Of a stretch of 64,000 bases of DNA, positions 1 through 11,758 are shown piece after piece. The stretch is taken from contig JAITYX010000084.1 in NCBI GenBank assembly GCA_021018815.1, forward strand, positions 2,046,001-2,110,000, written 5' to 3'. A program made the position numbers and the translations under genes. The notes below the pieces were generated by a model that did not search any database, had not been told where the DNA came from, and was given only the letters and a program-made list of their open reading frames with translations. Positions within the stretch are counted from its first letter, which is position 1. Every line of letters starts with the position of its first letter. The DNA comes from Talinum fruticosum (lineage: Eukaryota; Streptophyta; Magnoliopsida; Caryophyllales; Talinaceae).

Positions 1-1327
1 GGCATAGTTGGAAAAGAGTTGAAAATGACTACTTGCATTGAATGTTGGCTATTCTTGTTAAGTGACTTCTTTACGTGATGCTCAAAAGTAGTTTGAAAGG
101 CGTTTTGTATTTTAAGTGAAATGATCCTTGAATGCAACTTCTTGTGAATTACCTTTCAAACATGATTCTGTTTTAAAGAAGCAAATCTGATTGAGAAATT
201 GAATTTGTAGGGATTGCACGTAGTGCTATGCCTTCTAGTGTGTCAAACTTATTTGAGAAAATGAATTTATAAGGGTGACACGTGGTGTCATGCCTTCCTT
301 GATGTTAAATCAATTTGAGAAAGATGTGAAGTGAATGTGATGAATGAATATGTGCAAATTGTTTTGAATCGACTGGCTACGAATCGTTTAGCATACTTGA
401 AGGACACCCAACTAGAAACTTCAAGGGAAGGGTTCTAACGGGAGTCCTGGAGTGGCAGCATGCCCAATCCGAGGGTTCCTAAGATAGGTCCCGGGATCCT
501 TTTGTTCGGGGTCGCGCCACTATAAATTAAGAAGTGCTAGTTCGAATCCTCCGAAGGCCTAGAAAGTTGATTCGGCCTCAAAAGAATTGTTCATGAATGT
601 GAAATCGTTGCTAGAGATTTCATTGAAAGTATCTCGATTTGTACTATGTTATTACGTTTTCATGGATTTCATTACTATAAGGAATATACGTAAAGAATTT
701 CCATTTTAAGGGTGTAAGACTTCGTTGAGCCTCGTGGTTTATTACTCACCCCAACAAATTTCCCCCTTTTCCCCTCCCGGTTGCAGGTACTCCTTGATAC
801 GGTTGGCTGGGATGCTTGCCTTAATGGTGATCGTGAGTGGAAGTGGGTTCATGCATTTTTCTTGTTTAATATGCTATATATATTCGGTTAATTATGTAAA
901 GAGACAGTATTGTATAGTAAGTTTAATGTATGTACAAAGACCCAAACTAGTAGCTACGATAAGCCGGAGATCTCCTTTCTCCGGCAATTTTGATCTCAAA
1001 TGCTTGTAAATTTAGTTTTTATTTTAGTTCATGACTTGGGTTGTGAACTGGTCCAAAATGTGAGTTTTATGGTTGTGAATATACTCCGGCGTGTGGTCGT
1101 TGAGCTGGGTACTCCGAGCGTGTGGCTTATTGAATTTTATTGTGACTTTCATGCAGGTTTTAAGGCTTTTTAGCCTATGGGTTTTGCCATATTTCAAACG
1201 GAACTCTGCCAAAATTTTAAGAAAACTCTTAACCCTTCCGAAGAATTTCATTCCTTACCCTTAAGTTTGATTAAGATAGCTAAGTTAACACCGGAGTTAA
1301 CACCGGGGTGGGTTTTGGGGTGTTACA
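1..1327 (+). mobile_element. 3' part of a long Ty3/gypsy LTR, cut by the window edge
   Basis: The block ends in GGGGTGTTACA, the usual 3' terminus of long plant gypsy LTRs whose 5' terminus is TGTAAC. It matches, in opposite orientation, the stretch 17800 to about 19130. Shared landmarks are CTCCGGNGTGTGG near 1080, the block around GATAGGTCNCGGGA near 483, and AAGGGTNNCANGTGGTGNNATGC near 270. No coding potential was seen. The terminal sequence suggests a chromovirus of the Tekay type, but no internal domain is present to confirm this. The start of the LTR lies outside the window. Confidence 0.65.
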
Positions 1328-1384
1328 TTAATCCGGATAGAATAGGATAAAATCGGTTAGAATTCGGTTAGGGGTATCGTGCAT
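1328..1384 (-). mobile_element. Short scrap of a Tat LTR, opposite in orientation to LTR A
   Basis: This 57-base piece matches 16254-16310 inside LTR B read along the plus strand (GGATAGAATAGGATAAAATCGG), so it comes from a minus-strand Tat LTR. It lies between the end of the long gypsy LTR and the start of the plus-strand LTR A. It is probably the remnant of the host LTR into which the gypsy element inserted, joined to LTR A by a later rearrangement. Confidence 0.6.
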
Positions 1385-2876
1385 TTAAGACACCTAAACG
1401 AGTGTCATGCCTTTACTATTTTACTTATTTTGTTGGCTCGATGATGAGATCCCAAGTCCTGTTTGTGCGTTGGATCATAGTTGGGATTTGATTGGTGCGA
1501 CGAAAGCCGAGAAAACCACAAAGAACCCCCAACACCACATAAATAGCCTTACGCCTCGAATCGATAAAAAGTCTCCTTTTCTTTCGGACGGTCCAAGCCA
1601 AGGCCAAATCTCTAGAGATAATAGAGTTCAATGTCGTGTAAAGGGAAATTTGGGGTTTACAACACTCTGCGTTTCACTTTAATCTAACTAGACAATGAGT
1701 CGAAGACCTCAAAACGACGTTAGACGTTGTATTTTATGATCATAAGCATCAACGTGCTACGTTTTGGCTCCAAGACAGTCCAACTTAGATTAGGAGCACG
1801 CATCCTACACTAAAAATAGAAACCCGACAAAAATGGAAACTCGTCAAAAATGAAAACTTTCTATTTTTGGAAAGTTGCTATGAGCGGCTCCGGTCACCTT
1901 GTGAAATTTAAGAGAAACACAACATTTTACGCTGAAGACTCCTTTGGAAAAATGATAGGGCACAAAAATCTACAAATCCCTTGGTGGTCGGCGCCAGCAA
2001 ACCCGGTTTTATCTCTTCTTCATCCGGTTCAATCTAAGGATATCTAGGCCCGATTTTGCTGCTTGCTTTTGGATGGCTGGCCGAGCTAACCCTAGGTCAT
2101 TTCCTTGACCTAACATCTCCGAATAAGTAGAGAGTCCTGGCTCTCATTCTCACAATGGCTCATCCCTCGAGGTTACTCAGCTGAAATTCACGTAAGAGCT
2201 ACTAAATACTTCATTACGTATTATGATCTCTTTATGCCTTTTCAGCTTATTCACATTTTACTCCTCGCTCGTACTACATCCGAACCGAAGACCTCTATCG
2301 AGTCATACATCCTTTTACCTGCCTACACACAAACTCATAAAAAGGCCCTTCAAATCACCATTGTCGCATTAAGAGATCCGGATCCGAGATCCATATTCGG
2401 AGGTGGGACAACCTGAGGGCACAGATTGGATGTTCAAGGGTTTAGTTATTTATTTTGATGCTTTTATTGGTTTTCGTATTGTGGATTCGACATGTATCGA
2501 TTGTAATTCCTCCCCACCCGATGTATTTTTTTCGGTTTCGCTTTTCTTTTCTTTTCGTTTTTCCCTTTCTTTACCGCTTTCCTTTACTTTTGCCTATATT
2601 GCTTTTTTTGGTTATGTATGGATGCTTGTAATTCTCATCGCATGTTGCTTGCCTGCTTTTATTGCATTATATTAATTCAGTAGTCAAACTAGTAATAGCC
2701 TTCTCCGGAGGGGCGGAACAGAATGGTTAATCCCTAGCTCCGGAATCCGATTTTCGGTTCAAAGACGAGATAGAGTTAATTTTTATCCTTTTCGATCTTA
2801 GTTTTCCCACACTAAGATCGACATAGCAAATTTTTTTTTATAATGTTTTTGTTAGATTTTCTCTCTTAAAAACTCA
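1385..2876 (+). mobile_element. Tat/Ogre-type LTR A (plus strand)
   Basis: About 1.49 kb and homologous along its whole length to LTRs B, C and D, which lie on the minus strand. The start is a degraded version of the family terminus TGTAGACACC (here TTAAGACACC). The end is CTCA just before a primer-binding site. The region equivalent to the promoter is near 2120-2150 (AATAAGTAGAGAGTCC against TATAAATAGAGAGCC in copy D). The 68-residue frame on the minus strand inside it is shared LTR sequence and not a gene. Confidence 0.8.
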
Positions 2877-2877
2877 C

Positions 2878-2890
2878 TGGCGGCTCGTCC
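2878..2890 (+). other. Primer-binding site of Tat element A
   Basis: TGGCGGCTCGTCC follows the LTR end after one base. In copy D the same position reads GGCGACTCC on the minus strand, so the family consensus is TGGCGACTCC. This form is used by Tat/Ogre-lineage elements and is thought to pair with the 3' end of a tRNA-Arg. One substitution separates this copy from that consensus. Confidence 0.7.
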
Positions 2891-4990
2891 TTTATTTCCA
2901 TTCAAATTGCTTCTCGGTTATTTATTGAGTGAATAGTGAAAACGAGTGTAATGGATCTCCCAAGCCAAGCCATAGGCCAAGGCTGACTGTCCCGGCCTGA
3001 GCCCCTAGCCAGCACCGGGCACCACTAGGTGTAGGTTGCAACTTGTACCAAGTGGTTAGTAGACGGGGCTTCGGTCCAAACCGATGTTTTTACACCAGTT
3101 TGGCCCCGAGCCTCACAACAGAAATAGAAACCCTACGATCTGTATTTTTCGGTTAAAATTACCAAAAGAAAATAATTAAGAACACCACCATTCAAACTTT
3201 GTCTAATTCGCTTTAAATCATACTTAATAAAATGTGGAAATATTAATGAAAGGTTCATCCCCACTTTCAAAAAATTATCTTCAAAACTCCAAATCATTCC
3301 TTTAAGCTTTCTAAAACCCGACGAAACATTCGTGGGGAAGCTCGGTTCGGTCTGCCGACTGTGGTTCCTACGATAGCGATGGCAATGGGGATAAATTTTT
3401 ATTCAAGAGGGCAAAACTTGAAAATTTGACTTGTGTATTTTAATAATGTATTTTCATTATAGCAACCTTTGAACATAATTTATATCTACTTTAGACCCAT
3501 AAGAAAAATTTATTTTAGCTCTGTTTAACCCTTCTAGGAAAAATTTATTTTACCCCCTGTTTAACCCTTCTAGAAGGAGTCTCTCACTAGATCTTAGGCG
3601 GGCCCAACTAGGCTTGATTGCCCAAGTAAACAATACCTTTTCCCTCATAGCAGGTGCTCTTAGTTCATTGGTTCACCGAGATGCATCGAGGATTCTTGCC
3701 TTTTCTCTTGCCGTGCCCGACACGGACGACCAAATTCTCGGACTATGAATCACCATGTATCCTACCATGTCCAAACCTCTTTTGACCATAAACCCTTTGA
3801 CTATTAGGTGGTCCCCCTCTTCAATTACATGCTTGGATAAGTGTGTTTCTTTTTAGATTTAATCTTCTATTTATGAGCCTTTAGGGATATGTGCGGATTT
3901 CTGAATAATCCTTACATTGATGCAAAAATAAAAGTCAAAATAAAACATTGAGTCTATCCAATTTTGTGTATTTTAGCCAAAAGTTCAAAAATTACCTTCC
4001 CTTCTTAGGTCGGTCTAATAATTTAATTTGTGATTTGCATTAGCCAAAAGTAAATTTTATCTCAAATAGGTGAGTCCATATTTGCATTAGCTAAATAAAA
4101 AATCAGCCCTCTTAAGGTTGGTCCATTCATTCCATATTTGCATTAGCTAAATTAAAAATTATCCGTCTTAAGGTTGGTCCATTCACTTCATATTTGCATT
4201 AGCTAAATCAAAACTCATCCCTCTTAAGATTGGTCCATTCATTCCATATTTACATTAGATAAATAAAAAATCATCCCTCTTAAGGTTGGTCATTCATTTC
4301 ATTTTTACGTCAACCAAAATAAATTTCATCTCAAATTAGGTAAGTCCAAATTTTGTATTTCATTTTTCATTAGAAAAAATAAATATTATCTCAATTAAGG
4401 CGAGGCCGTCCATTTCACTATCGCATTAGCCAAATTTAAATTTCATCTTAGAATAGTTGAGTCCCATTTCACTTTCGCATTAGTAAAAGTACAATTCATC
4501 TCAAATTAGGAGTCTGTTTTGCATTTTTATTTTTTGTTTAGGTAAAATAAATTCATCTTCCATTAGGAATAACTATTATGCATCTCGGTTATACATTAGC
4601 CAAACCATAGAATTATCCTAGCTTAAGTCATGCGTATCGTTGCTTACATTCCATTCCATTTGTTTGCATCCCTTTATGTGCATCTAAATATAAAGGCATG
4701 CCATTTTCTTTTATCTTAGGATCGAGTCATTCCTCGTGTGAAGCACTTAAGCCCCAACTCACCTAAAAGTTCTTGCACGAGCCAATCTTAATTGTACTCT
4801 TTTGGGATACGGGATAGGAAATCCTATGCAAGTTGAGAATCCTGGCATAAAGCGTCTAGGAAGTAAGAAATTTAATTCAACAACGACACGAGTCAACATC
4901 GATACGTCCCACATTAGCATGTACCACATCGAGTACGTCCCACACCTTTACTAGCAACACCGGTGCCCCGCCGGCAGTCAAAGCCTAAAC
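2891..4990 (+). other. Long untranslated leader of Tat element A
   Basis: There is no usable reading frame. The stretch is homologous to the B leader (15349 down to 14833 and 10507 down to 9213) and the D leader (61512 down to 60386). Long leaders between primer site and gag are common in Tat/Ogre elements. It holds a 57-base tandem repeat array (4020-4600). The block near 3600-3840 has a clear inverse in 10080-10330, and the two make the leader boundaries easy to follow. Confidence 0.65.
4020..4600 (+). repeat. Tandem repeat of ~57 bases in the Tat A leader
   Basis: Four close copies, each beginning CATATTTGCATTAGCTAAAT or a near variant, start near 4077, 4133, 4189 and 4244. More degenerate copies lie on both sides, to about 4020 and 4600. 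The same unit occurs only about three times in the B leader (9610-9740) and the D leader (60690-60850), so the array has expanded in A. Confidence 0.75.
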
Positions 4991-4998
4991 ATCAAAAA

Positions 4999-5690
4999 AT
5001 GGCCAACCAACCCGAGCAAACTCCCATCATGACCCTCTTCAAAGAGTGTACTTGCAAAACTAGAGGCTAAGCATGATACTCGGGATAAAAAGATCGAGTC
5101 TATATTTGAAACCCTTAGTCTCATACGCATAGAAGCTGGAGAAGAAATTAAAGTCCAACGGGAAAGCAAAAGAAGAACAAGGATCCCGCCTTGAACCTCA
5201 ACCCAGGACTTAATCCGATCCAAGAATAGATCAGATAGAGAAGCTATTGCAAGAGTGCTTAATGTTCAACTACCACTATCTAGCCTAGGGATTGACTTAA
5301 ATCCATAAAGGAAACTACCCCCTATGTTTACCATGCCTAATATCAAGTTTAGAGGTTCCGAGAATCCCTATCATCATGTTCGCATCTTTTTAGGAGCAAT
5401 GACTCTTAAGAACATTCCGGAGGATACATACCATGACATTTCCCGTGGACGTTTGACGAAGACGTTGTGAAATGGTACAATGTTATCGACCCACGGAAGG
5501 TCACCAACAGGACTCGATCTTTGCAAGGAGGTTGCCCACATCACTACTCGACCATCCGAAAAGGATCATGTATCATCAACACCTGAATTTCTTACCCATC
5601 ATGGACTTGAAGACACTCGGAGATGCCGGCATGCTCATAGAAGAGGAACAGACATCTACCTAGAAGGTCCTCCAATGAGGCCACTACTCA
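4999..5690 (+). pseudogene. Broken gag of Tat element A
   Basis: Gag forms the virus-like particle of LTR retrotransposons. The frame opens at ATG 4999 (MANQPEQTPIMTLF) and shifts several times. A second part starting at 5321 encodes the gag core, beginning NIKFRGSENPYHHVR, then aligns with gag B (8145-9212). The end, AGMLIEEEQTST, matches B's ASLLIEEELSIMTT. No single frame exceeds 95 residues. Compared with B, the zinc-knuckle part is missing, and the sequence runs straight into a possible pol C-terminus at 5655. Confidence 0.7.
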
Positions 5691-5715
5691 TCAAGGATAC
5701 CAATAAAAAGCGTAT
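5655..5715 (+). pseudogene. Possible scrap of the extreme end of Tat pol
   Basis: The residues LEGPPMRPLLIKDTNKKR follow the gag scrap directly. They resemble the usual end of Tat/Ogre pol, where a glycine-proline loop precedes an asparagine-aspartate-lysine run. Untranslated sequence follows. If correct, a single internal deletion removed protease through integrase. The match is short and rests on memory of the family pattern, so it is tentative. Confidence 0.35.
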
Positions 5716-6699
5716 TTCCCTTTCATATTTGTTCATTGTCCATTTCCTTTTTCCATATCTAGTGTAATGTTTAGTTCCTTTTCAAAAAACAAAAAAACAA
5801 AAAAAAAAACAAACCCAATTCACTTTTCCTATTTGAACTACGAAAGCCTAATTTACGTTATTGCGGATACATAGGAAGCCCATGAGGTGCGGCCTAAATC
5901 CTAACCTTGAACAGAATTTCCAATTCCCACTTCCAATTTCCCAAATCAAAAAGCCACTTAGCCCTATCTAAAGAGTAAACATCAACCTATTGGGGAAATG
6001 CATCGAATCATCAAGAAGTATGCCATTTTGATCTAGCATTAAACTAAGTCTATGGTTCACGATCCGTCGACAGCGAAGACCTCGGTACTCAAGCACCTAC
6101 ACATTCTTTAGGCTTTACTTTAGGGAGTGAAGGCTAAGTGCAATTTCGTAGTTGTCTTTTCTAACATTTTGCATCATCTTAATAAACAATTCATTTGTTC
6201 CTAGAATAGAGTCTTACATTCATCTCCTTTGCATGAGTCAAACTCATTAAAATACAACACTTAATAACAAAGCACCCTATAAGGAATTATTTAATCAAGC
6301 AAAATCAAGCATCGGATCGAGCATCATAAAGGTCATCGGCACCGTCACCTTCAAAGAGAATCTTCCATGCCATCAACTAATCAAAGCTAGTCAACTCTCC
6401 AAAATTTAAGAAGAGCTAGACACAAGAACCCGGGAAGAACGTGGGGGCCCAAGATCAAAAGGGTCATACAACTACAACAACTCCAAGAATACTCGGGGAA
6501 GACACAAATCATCTACCTTACAAAGGAGCTATTAACACACAAACTAAGAGCTCAAATTTCGAATGAGGCACATCACCTTATGGAACATCATATTTTCAAG
6601 CAAGCAAACTTCAGGTCATCCAACAACCAAGTGTAGGCGAGAAGTTCTACATAAAGATAAGCATCCATCCCTATTATGACGAAAGTGGATAGAAGTCGA

Positions 6700-7080
6700 G
6701 GTTCGAGGCGAGCTGCGGTCAAGGTTCGGACACAATTCAATCGAGCTTCGAGCCCAACAGCGGTCAATGTTTAGACAAAACTCATTCCAGCTACAAACCC
6801 TACAACGGTCAATGTTCGGACATAACTTAATCAAGCTTCGGGACCAACAACAATCAAGGTTCAAACACGGCTTAGTCGAGCTTCAAGCCCGAGCGGCGGT
6901 CAAGGTTCAAACACACCTTAGTCGAGCTTCGAGTCCCAGCGGCGGTTAAGGTTCGGACACAACTAAAGTCGAGCTTGAGGCGTAGTAGCGGTCAAGGTTC
7001 GAGACACAACTCCGTCAAGCTTCGGGCCCAACAGCAATCAAGGTTCACACAACACTCCAAGACTTTAGGACCTCCCTATG
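6700..7080 (+). repeat. Tandem repeat of ~45-50 bases in the Tat A tail
   Basis: About seven units carry the pattern GTCGAGCTTCGAGCCCAACA, then GCGGTCAAGGTTCGGACACA, with drift between copies. Further units lie at 7190-7310. Translations of this array give an artificial serine- and arginine-rich frame on both strands. Confidence 0.75.
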
Positions 7081-7443
7081 GTCGAGTCATGGAAACATGA
7101 TCCGGATACAAATCATCTTCGGGTAACACATGAAACTATTTATATTCGATTATTAGCTAACAAAACTATTACTGCGAGAAAAAAATTTTCACCCAAGCTT
7201 CAAGCCCAGCAGCGGTTAACGTTCGAGACACGAGTGAGTCGAGCTTCGAGCCCAACAGCGGTTAACGTTCGGACATCAATCCCTGGTTGAGCTTCGGGCC
7301 CAATAGCAATCAAGGTTCACACACCACTCCAAGACTTTAGGACCTCCCTATGGTCAAGTCATAGAAACATGATCTGGATACAAATCATCTTTAGGTAACA
7401 CATGAAACTATTTACATTCGATTATTAGCTAACAAAGCTGTTA
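7013..7443 (+). repeat. Tandem duplication of ~160 bases, period ~272
   Basis: 7013-7171 and 7286-7443 are near copies. Both begin with CTTCGGGCCCAA, pass through CTCCAAGACTTTAGGACCTC, and end with CTAACAAA followed by CT(A/G)TTAC. The space between them holds more of the short tandem units. Confidence 0.8.
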
Positions 7444-7499
7444 CATTCGATTAATGGTTCCGTCCCTAGTATTAACCAATCCTACTACTTCCTTAAGCA

Positions 7500-8140
7500 T
7501 GGTTCATGAGAGACCTCGATCTAGCTAAGTGCGTCAATCAAAGCATGTATATGTTTTAGGAAACGAGATATTAGTTGCCAAATTAAAATATCGGCTTCTA
7601 ACTTCTTGAAGGATTAGGTCTTCTTCTTTTGTAGCTTTAGGCTCTTTTGGGGCTTCCTCGATCTGTTGTGGACCCATGGGTGCATTATGTCGTCTAGATC
7701 TAGTAAGGAATTGAGTTTATGGACCTTTAGGTTCTCCCCAAAAGTCTTCTTCTTCTAAGAGTGTTATGCCACGAAAGTCATTTCGTTGTCGTCACTATTG
7801 TTTCTCATTTCGTAGACATCTACTTCATCACTTACCTATAGCTCGGGGACTTACGGATTTAAAGGAGGCAAGCTAAGAAGTGGTTTGGACACACCGATGT
7901 CTTGAATAAAGACAAATGGGTCCTACTCGACCTGGAGTGGGTTAAGTGAAAATATCTAAGGTGCCGCTAAAAGGATTTTTGTTGTTACTTGGTTTTGGGA
8001 ATCCTTAGGTAAAGGGAGTTGACCATTTAGAAACATACTCTCTAGTTTATTCTTGAATGTCCAACACTATTGAGTGTCGTGTCCTTGTGCACGATGGTAT
8101 TTGCAAAATTTCCCAGCGTCCTAGTCTTTGGACTGTTTGT
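7500..8140 (-). pseudogene. Tat element B: gag end and spacer before protease
   Basis: Read on the minus strand, 8130-8050 encodes KFCKYHRAQGHDTQ, then a stop, then CWTFKNKLE. This is the CCHC zinc-knuckle pattern (C-x2-H-x4-H-x4-C type) that ends Tat gag and binds RNA. The rest matches the plus-strand stretch 47590-48110 leading into protease, for example the block around AAGTAGAAGACTTTTGAGGA at 47840. Stops are frequent. The protease itself is not present, and at 7500 the copy ends against the tail of element A. Confidence 0.6.
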
Positions 8141-8144
8141 TGGT

Positions 8145-9212
8145 TTACGATTCTACTCTAATAGGTGGCAATTCTTTAATTCCCTTAGCTAATAGACGGT
8201 TGAGGGCATTGACATTTACACCCCTACTAGCATTGCCTGCATTGGAGGTTTTCTTATCTTTGGATTGATAATTACCTTTATACCCCGTTGTGACTTTTGT
8301 GGTCATAATGGACAGTTCCTCTTCTATTAGCAGGCTAGCATCTTTAAGGGTTGAGAATTTCATCATGGGTAAGAATTTAAGGTGCTGATTGTGGTTAGGA
8401 TTAAGGTTTTTCATGATAATCCTAACTTGGTCCTTCTCGGAGGGTCTTCTACCATGTGGGCAGCCTTTGCTCTGCATCTCGTGAGGTAGTTTGTGAAGCT
8501 TTCTTTCTCACCTTGTTTGATTAATTCCAAGTCTCTAAGAGTAAATGGTAAATCGGTGTTATAGGAGTATTGATGCATGAACTATTTGCACAAATCAGTC
8601 CACTTGGTAACCTTGCATAGGTCCACCGCATTATACCACTTCATTACATCAATGTCGAAAGTCCATGGGAAGATAATGTGGTAAGTGTCTTTTGGGATGT
8701 TCTTAAGAGTCATTGCTCCTATAAAGTTACGAACATGATGATGGCAATTCTCGAAACCTCTAAACTTGATATCGGGCTTGGTAAACATAGAGGGTAGCTT
8801 CCACTAAATAGTGATTACTGAACATGGATGACTCTCTTAACATCTGTTCCATCCGATCTACACGTGGATCACGCTGAGGTTTAGATTCATGCATAGGGGA
8901 TTCGTGTTTAAGACTGTTTGGAGGAGACAAACTAGGTGAAGGTGGAGGAGCTAATCTCCCTCCTCTTTTTATGCGTTATGCTTCTTCATCTCTCTTATTG
9001 TCCACAACGACTTTTAGAATAGCCTTAAGATCACTTGATATGGATGTTATCTTCTCATCTTGATCATCCATCCTAGTTTCCACCCTGGCTAAGTTCTCAT
9101 TAAGCAAAGTGAGTATAGGAGACTGTTCTAGGGATCCATCCATTGGAAGGGAATTCTTTCCGAGTGCTGTCGTACAAGGAAGGATAGATTGAGCTAGTGT
9201 GGTATGCACCAA
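8145..9212 (-). pseudogene. Broken gag of Tat element B
   Basis: Three minus-strand frames (9212-8976, 8788-8582, 8477-8145) together span a retrotransposon gag. The first opens MVHTTLAQSILP and contains a charged, probably coiled-coil stretch. The second holds the gag core: KFRGFENCHHHVRNF, then MTLKNIPKD, FPWTFDIDVMKWYNAVD and WTDLCK. This is the hydrophobic/W-Y pattern of the retrotransposon gag family. The third ends near the zinc knuckle. This is the best preserved gag in the window and the reference for copy A. Confidence 0.75.
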
Positions 9213-10507
9213 AACTTATTACACCGGTGTAGACCGTGGAAAAGAATGTAATACAAAACGAGGAGAAGATGTGTCAAACTCCTTGGTGAGGCGTTCTAAT
9301 CTTTAGGAGCTTGGATTACGACGATACCCAATTGTCGTAGACTTCCCTATTCTGCGGCCTAAAGGATGAGGCTTAGGACCATGTGAAAGAGGACCACTTT
9401 TGGGAAGAAGGGGCTTATGCGCAAGACCTAAGGACAATAAGAATGCTTTTATTTGGATGCACATAAATAACGTAACGAAGTGCATGCGATGCCTTATGAC
9501 TTAGTTTGGAATGATCTTATGATTTGGCTAGTGCATGAATTATTGATCCGTAATGGAAAAGATCCTTTTACTTTGGCTAGATGAAATATGATAATTCATT
9601 TCCTTATATTTGGAATGAGTTTGCAAAATGGACTCACCTAATTTGAGATTAATTTATTTGGGCTAAATAAAAATGCAAGATGGACTCACCTAATCTGAGA
9701 TGAATTTATTTTGGCTAAAGGAAAATGCAAGATGGAAATGCAAAATGAGAATGCGAAAGGAAGGTTAAAAGATGGACTAAGTGATCGAAAGATAGAGGGG
9801 ACTTTGGTAAGACCCTCTTGGATTGATTGGCGGTGACTACCTAGACCGCTTAAAGAAGGTTTTAGTATGACTCGAAATGCAAGTAATGGACTGATCTAAA
9901 AGAGAAAATGGTAATTTGACTTTTGGTTAAATGCATATAATGGACTGACTCTAGGAAATTTATTATGGTATTTTATTTGCACCCATGCAAGGGCTAATCG
10001 GCACTCTTCACCTATTCATAAAGGCTTACAAATAAAGGATTAAATCTAAAATAAACACACTCATGCAAGCATACAAATGAAGTCAAAAGGGGACCACCTA
10101 TAGTCAACGGTTTGTGGTCGAAAGTGATTTAGACTAGGTAGGATACATGGTGACTCATACTCCGAGGATTTGGTCTTCCGTTGGCACGACAAGAAAAAAT
10201 GCCTAAATCCTCGGTGCCTCTCGGTGAACCAAGAGAGCTCGCTATGACAGAAGAGGTACTGCCTCTGTTGGCAATCAATCTTAATTCAGCCCGCAGAGGA
10301 CGCAGTAGGAGCCTCTCACCGAAGTGTTAAACAAGGGGTAAAATAAATTTGTGCTAGGTCCAACAATTGTAATAAACTATGTTCAAGGGTTGCTAAATGC
10401 GGGATGTCTAATGCAAGCACATCACTAAAACTAACTACTCAAATTTTGAAGTTTTACCCTCTTAATAAGTGATCTAATCTCCAACGGTGTCCCCACTATA
10501 GGAACAT
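9213..10507 (-). other. Leader of Tat element B, gag-proximal part
   Basis: Untranslated leader, homologous to 3370-4990 in A (opposite strand) and to 60386-61150 in D. It carries three copies of the 57-base leader repeat near 9610-9740. It is interrupted at 10508 by CACTA element 1 and continues at 14833. Confidence 0.65.
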
Positions 10508-10640
10508 CACTATCTGCAGGAACTATTTTTAACTACGGTTAAAAATGTCCTTTAATGATGGTTAAGCGACGTCGTGCATGTGGTTGTCATTGTATATTCC
10601 ATCTTTTACTACGGTTCAAAAATGTAGTTAAATGTTAAAA

Positions 10641-10766
10641 ATGACGACGGTTCGATGTAAGAACCATCGTCATATATTAACTATGACGACAGTTCGATGT
10701 AAGAACCATCGTCATATATTAACTATGACGACGGTTCTTATACTAGAACCGTTGTCATATCGTCCA
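10641..10766. repeat. Subterminal 42-base palindromic repeats of CACTA 1
   Basis: Units start at 10641, 10683 and 10725 with an exact 42-base period for the first two. Each contains a small inverted repeat, GACGACGGTTC against GAACCATCGTC, around ATGTAA. Such subterminal motifs are binding sites for the TnpA/Tnp1 class of protein in characterised CACTA elements. A looser set lies at the other end (14585-14720). Confidence 0.85.
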
Positions 10767-10799
10767 ACATAAGACAATGGTTCTAATGTAAGAACGTCG

Positions 10800-11440
10800 T
10801 GATATGCCTAATTTTTTTAAATAGTTTTTTTATTTTTCCATACCACCTATACAAAATATATCATAACTTATTACAATGCATTACAACTTACAGAGCAACA
10901 ACCAACAGTAGTAATTTTCCAAATACATCACAACCTACAATACATCACAACTTACAATACAAGAGGGTAAATTTCCCACTTACTACAACCACAACAAGTT
11001 CCATTGAACAAGTTTGGGAACACAATTCCATAAATCTTCACAGTAAGTTATAACAATGAATATATTACAAATGTGAAATTATAATACAAAGAGTACTTAT
11101 TCATTATTTATGTGAAAAAGTTCATATCTATTTAACCAAAGTCATGCTTTTATAGTAGATTTAGTTATGTCATTGTCTTTATGATGATATTGCTTGCTTG
11201 GAGTTGTTGCAGAGGTAACCTAGACAACATATATATACATCATATTTGCAGTCCCGCTATCTCCGCATGAACTCAAAACAAGCAATATAGTCAAAAAGAC
11301 AAACACATAACTCAATCTACTAAAAAGCGTCTCTTGAGGAAAATAAAGATGAACCTTTTGGCATAAATATTGAAAACATTTAAACCACAAAGTTTCAAAA
11401 AAGAAATACACACAGAGGTGGACAACATAAAAACTCACTT
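10800..11440. other. AT-rich interior of CACTA 1, no gene recognised
   Basis: AT-rich sequence with ACAACTTACA-type short repeats near 10880-10960. Frames of 72-84 residues here are low-complexity and have no recognisable motif. Confidence 0.5.
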
Positions 11441-11758
11441 ATCTCACCCATGAACCTGTCAAGATGAGCTTATTACTCCTCTAAGAAAATCAGCGATGAA
11501 GGTAACATTCAGGAGCCTAGTTCCTTTAACCCTCGTCGAATGATGAATCTTCTAGCCTGCCATTTGAGAGCTTGGTCTTTTGTTTGCTTCCTTGGAGTTC
11601 TTGCAGGGGTAGAGGTGGACAACCTCACTTCTTCTTAGGGAGGTTCCTCTTCTTTTCCTTAGGGAGGTTCATCCTCTTCTCTTTCGAATCGAAGAAGAAC
11701 GAGAGAAAGGGCCCTCCACCGATTCACTTGCTCTCTAGGATGGGACCACACAATGAGC

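Larger units (their letters stand above)
5716..7480 (+). other. Non-coding tail of Tat element A (between pol and 3' LTR)
   Basis: Near 5835-5900 lies a motif typical of Tat-lineage tails: GAACTACG, then GGATACATAGGAAGCC, then ATGAGGTGCGGCC. After it come AT-rich spacer and two repeat arrays. The frames of 60-82 residues here are repeat translations and not genes. The expected 3' LTR is absent: at about 7490 the sequence switches to the minus-strand gag end of element B. Confidence 0.55.

Noticed and set aside
4020..4600. Regular 57-base repeats considered as a CRISPR-like array
   Set aside because: The whole unit is repeated with drift and there are no unique spacers; it is in a plant retrotransposon leader.
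6616..6949. Frames on both strands with repeated residues such as NIDRCR
   Set aside because: Produced by a tandem DNA repeat in a retrotransposon tail.
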